Source of the DNA: Salibacterium lacus
Lineage (GTDB): Bacteria; Bacillota; Bacilli; Bacillales; Marinococcaceae
Length of the DNA stretch: 64,000 nucleotides
Direction of reading: 5' to 3'
Assembly: GCF_042684865.1 (NCBI RefSeq)
Contig: NZ_JBHUML010000003.1
Coordinates: 411,771 to 475,770, forward strand
The position numbers were made by a program, and so were the translations under genes. Shown here in pieces: positions 60,645-64,000 of the stretch (the stretch's first letter is position 1; every line of letters starts with the position of its first letter). The notes under the pieces were generated by a model that worked only from the letters and a program-made list of their open reading frames with translations, searched no databases and was not told where the DNA came from.

Positions 60645-60955
60645 ACCCTTTTATTTTTCATGAATATCCACGCCAATATAAGCAAAAAGAGACATTCTCA
60701 GCTGGATTAGGATCAGTACCATAACCCTCAAGAAAGGATCTCTCTTTTGAATTATCGTATCACATCCCCAAACCTATACCAAAAACTAACAATAGATGAT
60801 AAGCAGCCGGCGCAAAATCTGCCGATCAACCGGAACATTATTTAATGTTGGATGATCAACAGACGCGCATCCATTTACCTGATTGTATGTTTAACTGTTG
60901 GGCATGATATGAAGGAAATGAACGAATAAAAAACTGTTAAAAGGACGGAGATTTT
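60645..60955. other. Intergenic stretch, no certain gene
   Basis: About 310 AT-rich bases. A 32-codon frame at 60747-60845 starts with TTG eight bases after AAAGGA, but the product (begins LNYRITSPNLYQK) is not recognised and may be a remnant. Nothing else is seen. Confidence 0.3.
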
Positions 60956-61411
60956 TTGTTCAATCAACTGCTTTTATGGTTCACACTCATCATTCCCTGG
61001 TTTGCGCTTATTCCCATAAATAAAACAGATGTTAAAAAGTTTTTCCCAGGAGCAATGTTTGGCGCGCTCGTTTTAACCTTAGTTTTTCAAATTGCAGATA
61101 CATTTAAATGGTGGGAGATAGAAGAGAATATTATTTTGCTTACAAATATCACACCTTTTGTTTACGGTCTGTTTTTTGTCGGTACCATTATCATTCTGCA
61201 CTTCACCTATCATCATTTTCTGCTTTATTTGTTTACCAACCTTATTATTGATGCCTTTCTTTCGTTTGGAATCGGTAGGTGGTATGAACATTTCGGGATT
61301 TATAAGTTAGTCAATATTAATTCAATTGGAGTGTATTTATTAACCACAGGGGTTGCAATATTAATTTACGGGTTTCAAAAATGGCAGGAGACTGTGATGA
61401 TTCAAAATTAA
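60956..61411 (+). CDS. Small membrane protein, CBO0543-like
   Basis: A 151-residue protein with five hydrophobic helices (about residues 4-18, 30-48, 60-82, 86-104 and 122-142) and few charged loops. The size and pattern are close to the CBO0543-type membrane proteins of spore-formers (FVYGLFFVGTIIILHFTYHHFLLYLF), a group with no known role. The start is TTG at 60956 with GGACGGAG just before. It is AT-richer than its surroundings, hinting at different ancestry. Confidence 0.6.
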   Translation: MFNQLLLWFTLIIPWFALIPINKTDVKKFFPGAMFGALVLTLVFQIADTFKWWEIEENIILLTNITPFVYGLFFVGTIIILHFTYHHFLLYLFTNLIIDAFLSFGIGRWYEHFGIYKLVNINSIGVYLLTTGVAILIYGFQKWQETVMIQN

Positions 61412-61700
61412 TCACATCTTTTTAAGAAAAAGGACGGACTACAAGAAACAAGAACAAAGTTTGGCAAATGCTTCACGCTCCTGTGATAGGACCAGAGGAT
61501 GCACTCTGATACTAAAATCACCAACCACAAGACTTTCACCGATTACTTCATGTTGCTCTTTCTTTTCCAAAATGGGCTGACGGAAAGAATGACAACTATT
61601 GCACCTCCGCTTTCTTTTAGGAACTTCCCGGTTAAGGTTCTTATTCCATGTCCTTCGAATAAATTTAAATGGAGAAATGAAAAGGACGGAGGGTAAATTC
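61412..61700. other. Intergenic stretch, possibly old coding sequence
   Basis: Nearly 290 bases with no supported gene. A minus-strand frame (61439-61702) contains a Cys-X2-Cys-His word but no ribosome site or family match. Confidence 0.3.
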
Positions 61701-62126
61701 ATGCAGTATTACTATGGGAACCAGATGCCTTTGCGTGTTCTTGATGAGGCTGAGTTTTGGAAACACCAGGAAGAAGAACATACCGTGGTTATTAGAGAGC
61801 TGGTAGGAAATCTTGAACAAGAATATATAGAGGCATTAAAGGAATGGGAGAAAGCGTTTGCTGCTGCACATCATCGAGTAATAAGGTACATTGAAACAGT
61901 AAACCGTTCAAATGGCTATGTTTCTCAGGCCCTCTACCAAGATATTTTGCAGCTGATCTCCTTTTGTTTGCAGCAAAGTGAAGAGTTTATTACCTTTTGC
62001 CGCACAATGATGGCGGAAAGTGAACCTATTAGTACCAATCCAACAGCACAGGTTGTATTGAACCACATTATTGTTGAATCCGAGTACTTTATTGGAGTGG
62101 CTCAAACGATTTTATATCAGCAGTAA
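61701..62126 (+). CDS. Half-length DUF2935-like protein
   Basis: A 141-residue helical protein. The opening (LRVLDEAEFWKHQEEEHTVVIRELV, residues 9-33) and ending (LNHIIVESEYFIGVAQ) are typical of DUF2935, four-helix ferritin-like bundles that normally occur twice in about 270 residues; here only one bundle is present. Conserved Glu and His could bind a metal pair. GGAGGG lies 7 bases before the ATG at 61701. It is followed by decayed transposase DNA, so truncation of a longer gene is possible. Confidence 0.7.
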   Translation: MQYYYGNQMPLRVLDEAEFWKHQEEEHTVVIRELVGNLEQEYIEALKEWEKAFAAAHHRVIRYIETVNRSNGYVSQALYQDILQLISFCLQQSEEFITFCRTMMAESEPISTNPTAQVVLNHIIVESEYFIGVAQTILYQQ

Positions 62127-62139
62127 CACTGTGCACCCC

Positions 62140-62300
62140 CCGGTCTGACCGCATTCATCAAGGAGGCGCTCATAAACGCGGATATAGGTATAGACCTGTT
62201 TTCCGTTTGCGGGACATGTCTTCGATCAGCCATGCTTCGATGATCTCCAGATAAGGTCCCAGGATGGGAAACTTCTTCATACGACGCTTAACATCAGTAC
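62140..62300 (-). mobile_element. IS21-family transposase (IstA) remnant
   Basis: Translating the minus strand gives about 52 residues without start or continuation (e.g. RRMKKFPILGPYLEIIEAWL, then RKRKQVYTYIRVYERLLDE), the pattern of the N-terminal part of IstA (xLDPYxxxIxEWLxxD..KQxxTxxRIYxRL). No IstB, ends or target duplication are seen. It is a dead fragment. Confidence 0.65.
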
Positions 62301-62578
62301 TACAGTCCCCCCGATCGTATACTTTCCGGCTGTTTTCTACTTAGCACTAACATGTTTAACCGAAGAATTGCTCGCTAAACCTTCGTCATTTCATAAAAAG
62401 TTGATACATTCTACTTGAGCCGTGGCCAATATCCTTTCTACTTCTCCCCATGGTATTGGTCATTACATGTAGGAGGTTTATAGAATTTGGGATGACTGGT
62501 CAGACTCTTTTTATATCGACCATTGTGTATTTTCAGGCTGCCGAATGATGTACTTTTATTCTGCCACAAACAGCCAGA

Positions 62579-63603
62579 CTATTTTATATTCCCTAACTTA
62601 CTAATTGCTCTCTCCCTAAACTCACCGTCTTCCACCATCGCCTTCAAGAAATCATGAAAGACATTCCGAATCCATAACAATTCATACCGATTCTCATCTT
62701 GAACAAACACGGAAAGAGCTGCCGAGTTTTGTCCATCTGTTTGATACATCGCTGAAGTCAGCGTAAACACTGTTGATCCTCCCTTAAACCACCGTCGCTT
62801 TCCGCTCTCGTTCTCTCCTACAAGGATGCGGTCCATCAATTCCTTCTCTTTTTCCGATAAATCATCCGATTCGCCTACTCGCATCATAAACGTTGCGTAT
62901 TGTTGTGTCGTAGAAGAAGGTAATTTATCCATCAAAACACGCTGAATGGTCATGTCGTTGATGGTCGATAATGCCTCGAGATAGGATGCTGCCCTTTTGT
63001 TTAACACGTTATGTAACATCGTATTGGACAAGCTCTCGAATTCGTTTTGATCCATCTCTTTTATCACCTGAGCAATCTGCGCTTTCTTCCGGCCATACTC
63101 AACTTTCAAATAAGCAGGAATGAGCATTGCTGAACTAATCGCATAGATCGGTGAATGAGGATTTAGCTTGTACTTCGTAAGAGTGAGATTGATACGATCT
63201 GCACCTAACTTATGAAAAAGAAAGTCCGTACACGCATTTGAACTAAACTGCATCATACCCTGTGCGATTTGAAACAGGTTAACCTCTTCCCCTATGTTAT
63301 ACTCTGTCTTCCATCTTGGATGAGCTCCTCCATCCGTATTCTCGAAATAGAGGAGGTCAAGATCCTCTACTTTAACCTTCTCATCAAGCATTACCTTCTT
63401 TTCTTTTACTGCTTCAACGAAGGTTAATAGGTAGATCAATTTAACAGTACTTGCAAGGGGCATTTCCTTCTCTCCATTGAAATTGAGCAGCTCACTCTTA
63501 TTTTCCAGTAAAGTTACGGAGCAGGTGTCTCGGTGCTCCTCGATGTAGTGAGAAGGTCTTCTTTTGTTTTTAATGAGTTTTTCTTTCTTACTACATACAG
63601 CAT
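62579..63603 (-). pseudogene. Frameshifted beta-lactamase-like serine hydrolase
   Basis: A class A beta-lactamase-like/D-Ala-D-Ala peptidase-type serine hydrolase. The intact part (62579-63463 and in-frame sequence up to about 63550) encodes SVTLLENKSELL..EKEMPLASTVKLI with the STVK active-site tetrad, the SSN motif in MQFSSNACTDFL and KGG in RWFKGGSTV. The missing N-terminus, a membrane anchor and KTKEDLL, lies in another frame (63514-63603), and HYIEEHRD resumes in the main frame; a one-base loss in CTTCTCAC (about 63547-63555) explains it. An ATG at 63463 within the domain would give a product lacking its signal. Probably inactive, unless the shift is a sequencing error. Confidence 0.75.
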
Positions 63604-63791
63604 GATGATCGGGATTACGATAGCCCGTACTGATGTCGCTGCAACACTTGCCGCCTTACTGCACGAACCCCGCATCGGCCGGTAAATTCTCGAGCTCAAT
63701 ACCGGAACCACACCTATACGGGACGCAGTTTCAGCTAATATTCCCAGGTGTTAAGCCATGATTGTGACCACTCCGAAAGTTTAACCATATT

Positions 63792-63818
63792 AAAAAGGTT
63801 CCGGCGATTGCCGGAACC
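63792..63818 (-). terminator. Terminator of the rRNA-tRNA operon
   Basis: Minus strand GGTTCCGGC, a 4-base loop, GCCGGAACC and five T, about 23 bases after tRNA-Thr. Confidence 0.88.
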
Positions 63819-63840
63819 CTTGTCATATCAGCCTTATTCA

Positions 63841-63916
63841 TGGAGCTTCCTAGCGGATTCGAACCGCTGACCTCATCCTTACCATGGATGCGCTCTACCT
63901 GCTGAGCTAAGGAAGC
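63841..63916 (-). tRNA. tRNA-Thr (GGT)
   Basis: A 76-base cloverleaf with encoded CCA, GCTTCCT acceptor, CGGTTCGAATCCG T-arm and anticodon GGT. It follows the 5S gene on the same strand. Confidence 0.94.
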
Positions 63917-63934
63917 CTATGTATAAAATAAAAA

Positions 63935-64000
63935 GCCTGGCGGCGTCCTACTTTCACAAAGGGTTGCCCCTTCATTATCATCGGCGCTGGAGAGCTTAAC
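63935..64000 (-). rRNA. 5S ribosomal RNA, 3' part
   Basis: Minus-strand sequence ending GGACGCCGCCAGGC is the 3' end of 5S rRNA; the word GTTAAGCTCTCCAGCGCC and GAAAGTAGGACGC are typical of Bacillaceae. The gene runs out of the window, so an rRNA operon lies beyond the right edge. Confidence 0.93.

Noticed and set aside
60747..60845. 32-codon frame with a TTG start
   Set aside because: A suitable ribosome site is present but the product is unrecognised and short; kept only as a note in the intergenic entry.
61439..61702. 87-codon minus-strand frame with a Cys-X2-Cys-His word
   Set aside because: No ribosome site, no other zinc ligands, and it overlaps the leader of the next gene.

Overview
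The window reads as chromosomal DNA from a moderate-GC member of the Bacillaceae (Firmicutes), possibly a salt- or alkali-adapted one. The evidence is the gene order sigW-rsiW-cdaA-cdaR-glmM-glmS with a glmS ribozyme, a yfmS-yfmT-like pair, a ythAB/cydS-type bd oxidase, a Spo0E-like phosphatase, Bce-type peptide-resistance genes, Fur boxes, strong Gram-positive ribosome binding sites, and two secreted proteins held by SLH domains. The exact genus cannot be fixed from the sequence alone.

Layout. 1-2.7 kb: a truncated membrane gene, a YtkA-like lipoprotein, an AbgT transporter and an OsmC protein. 2.7-9.7 kb: an iron region with a Fur-boxed ABC exporter, a YitT membrane protein and a complete siderophore importer (binding lipoprotein, two permeases, ATPase) behind a textbook promoter and Fur box. 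10-13 kb: butanediol dehydrogenase, an HxlR regulator and a divergent iron alcohol dehydrogenase. 13-17 kb: a PadR/membrane-protein pair, then an M20 amidohydrolase with two membrane proteins (DUF3100 type). 17-27 kb: an SLH protein, a broken copy of a Bce-type permease, a coiled-coil protein with nonad repeats, a dipeptide epimerase with a DUF819 transporter, a DUF3870 protein, and a full Bce-type two-component/ABC module, the probable parent of the broken copy.

27-35 kb holds the envelope-stress and amino-sugar locus: sigW (with its own SigW promoter), rsiW, cdaA, cdaR, glmM, the glmS ribozyme and glmS. Six tRNA genes follow at 35.0-35.7 kb. 35.8-39.4 kb is a three-gene operon of an alpha/beta hydrolase, a membrane-anchored MurF-like ligase and a D-Ala-D-Ala ligase. 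39.6-42.1 kb encodes a cytochrome bd oxidase with its tiny third subunit. 42.4-45.3 kb is an unusual operon of an MBL hydrolase, EutH and a VanY-type carboxypeptidase. 45.4-60.6 kb is a mixed set of metabolic and secreted functions: nuclease lipoprotein, SigB-type stress protein, YfmS/YfmT, GDPD lipoprotein, nucleoside hydrolase, an MDR oxidoreductase, an SLH-anchored 5'-nucleotidase, a pseudouridine synthase and a BASS transporter. The last 4 kb is more decayed: an IS21-type transposase remnant and a frameshifted beta-lactamase-like gene, ending at tRNA-Thr and the 3' end of 5S rRNA, the edge of an rRNA operon.

No CRISPR array, prophage or intact insertion sequence is visible. The most interesting items are the hydrolase/MurF-like/Ddl cassette, the MBL-EutH-VanY operon, the DUF3100 membrane pair beside an M20 hydrolase, the nonad coiled-coil protein, an internally deleted paralogue remnant of the Bce permease, and several families of structured intergenic repeats.
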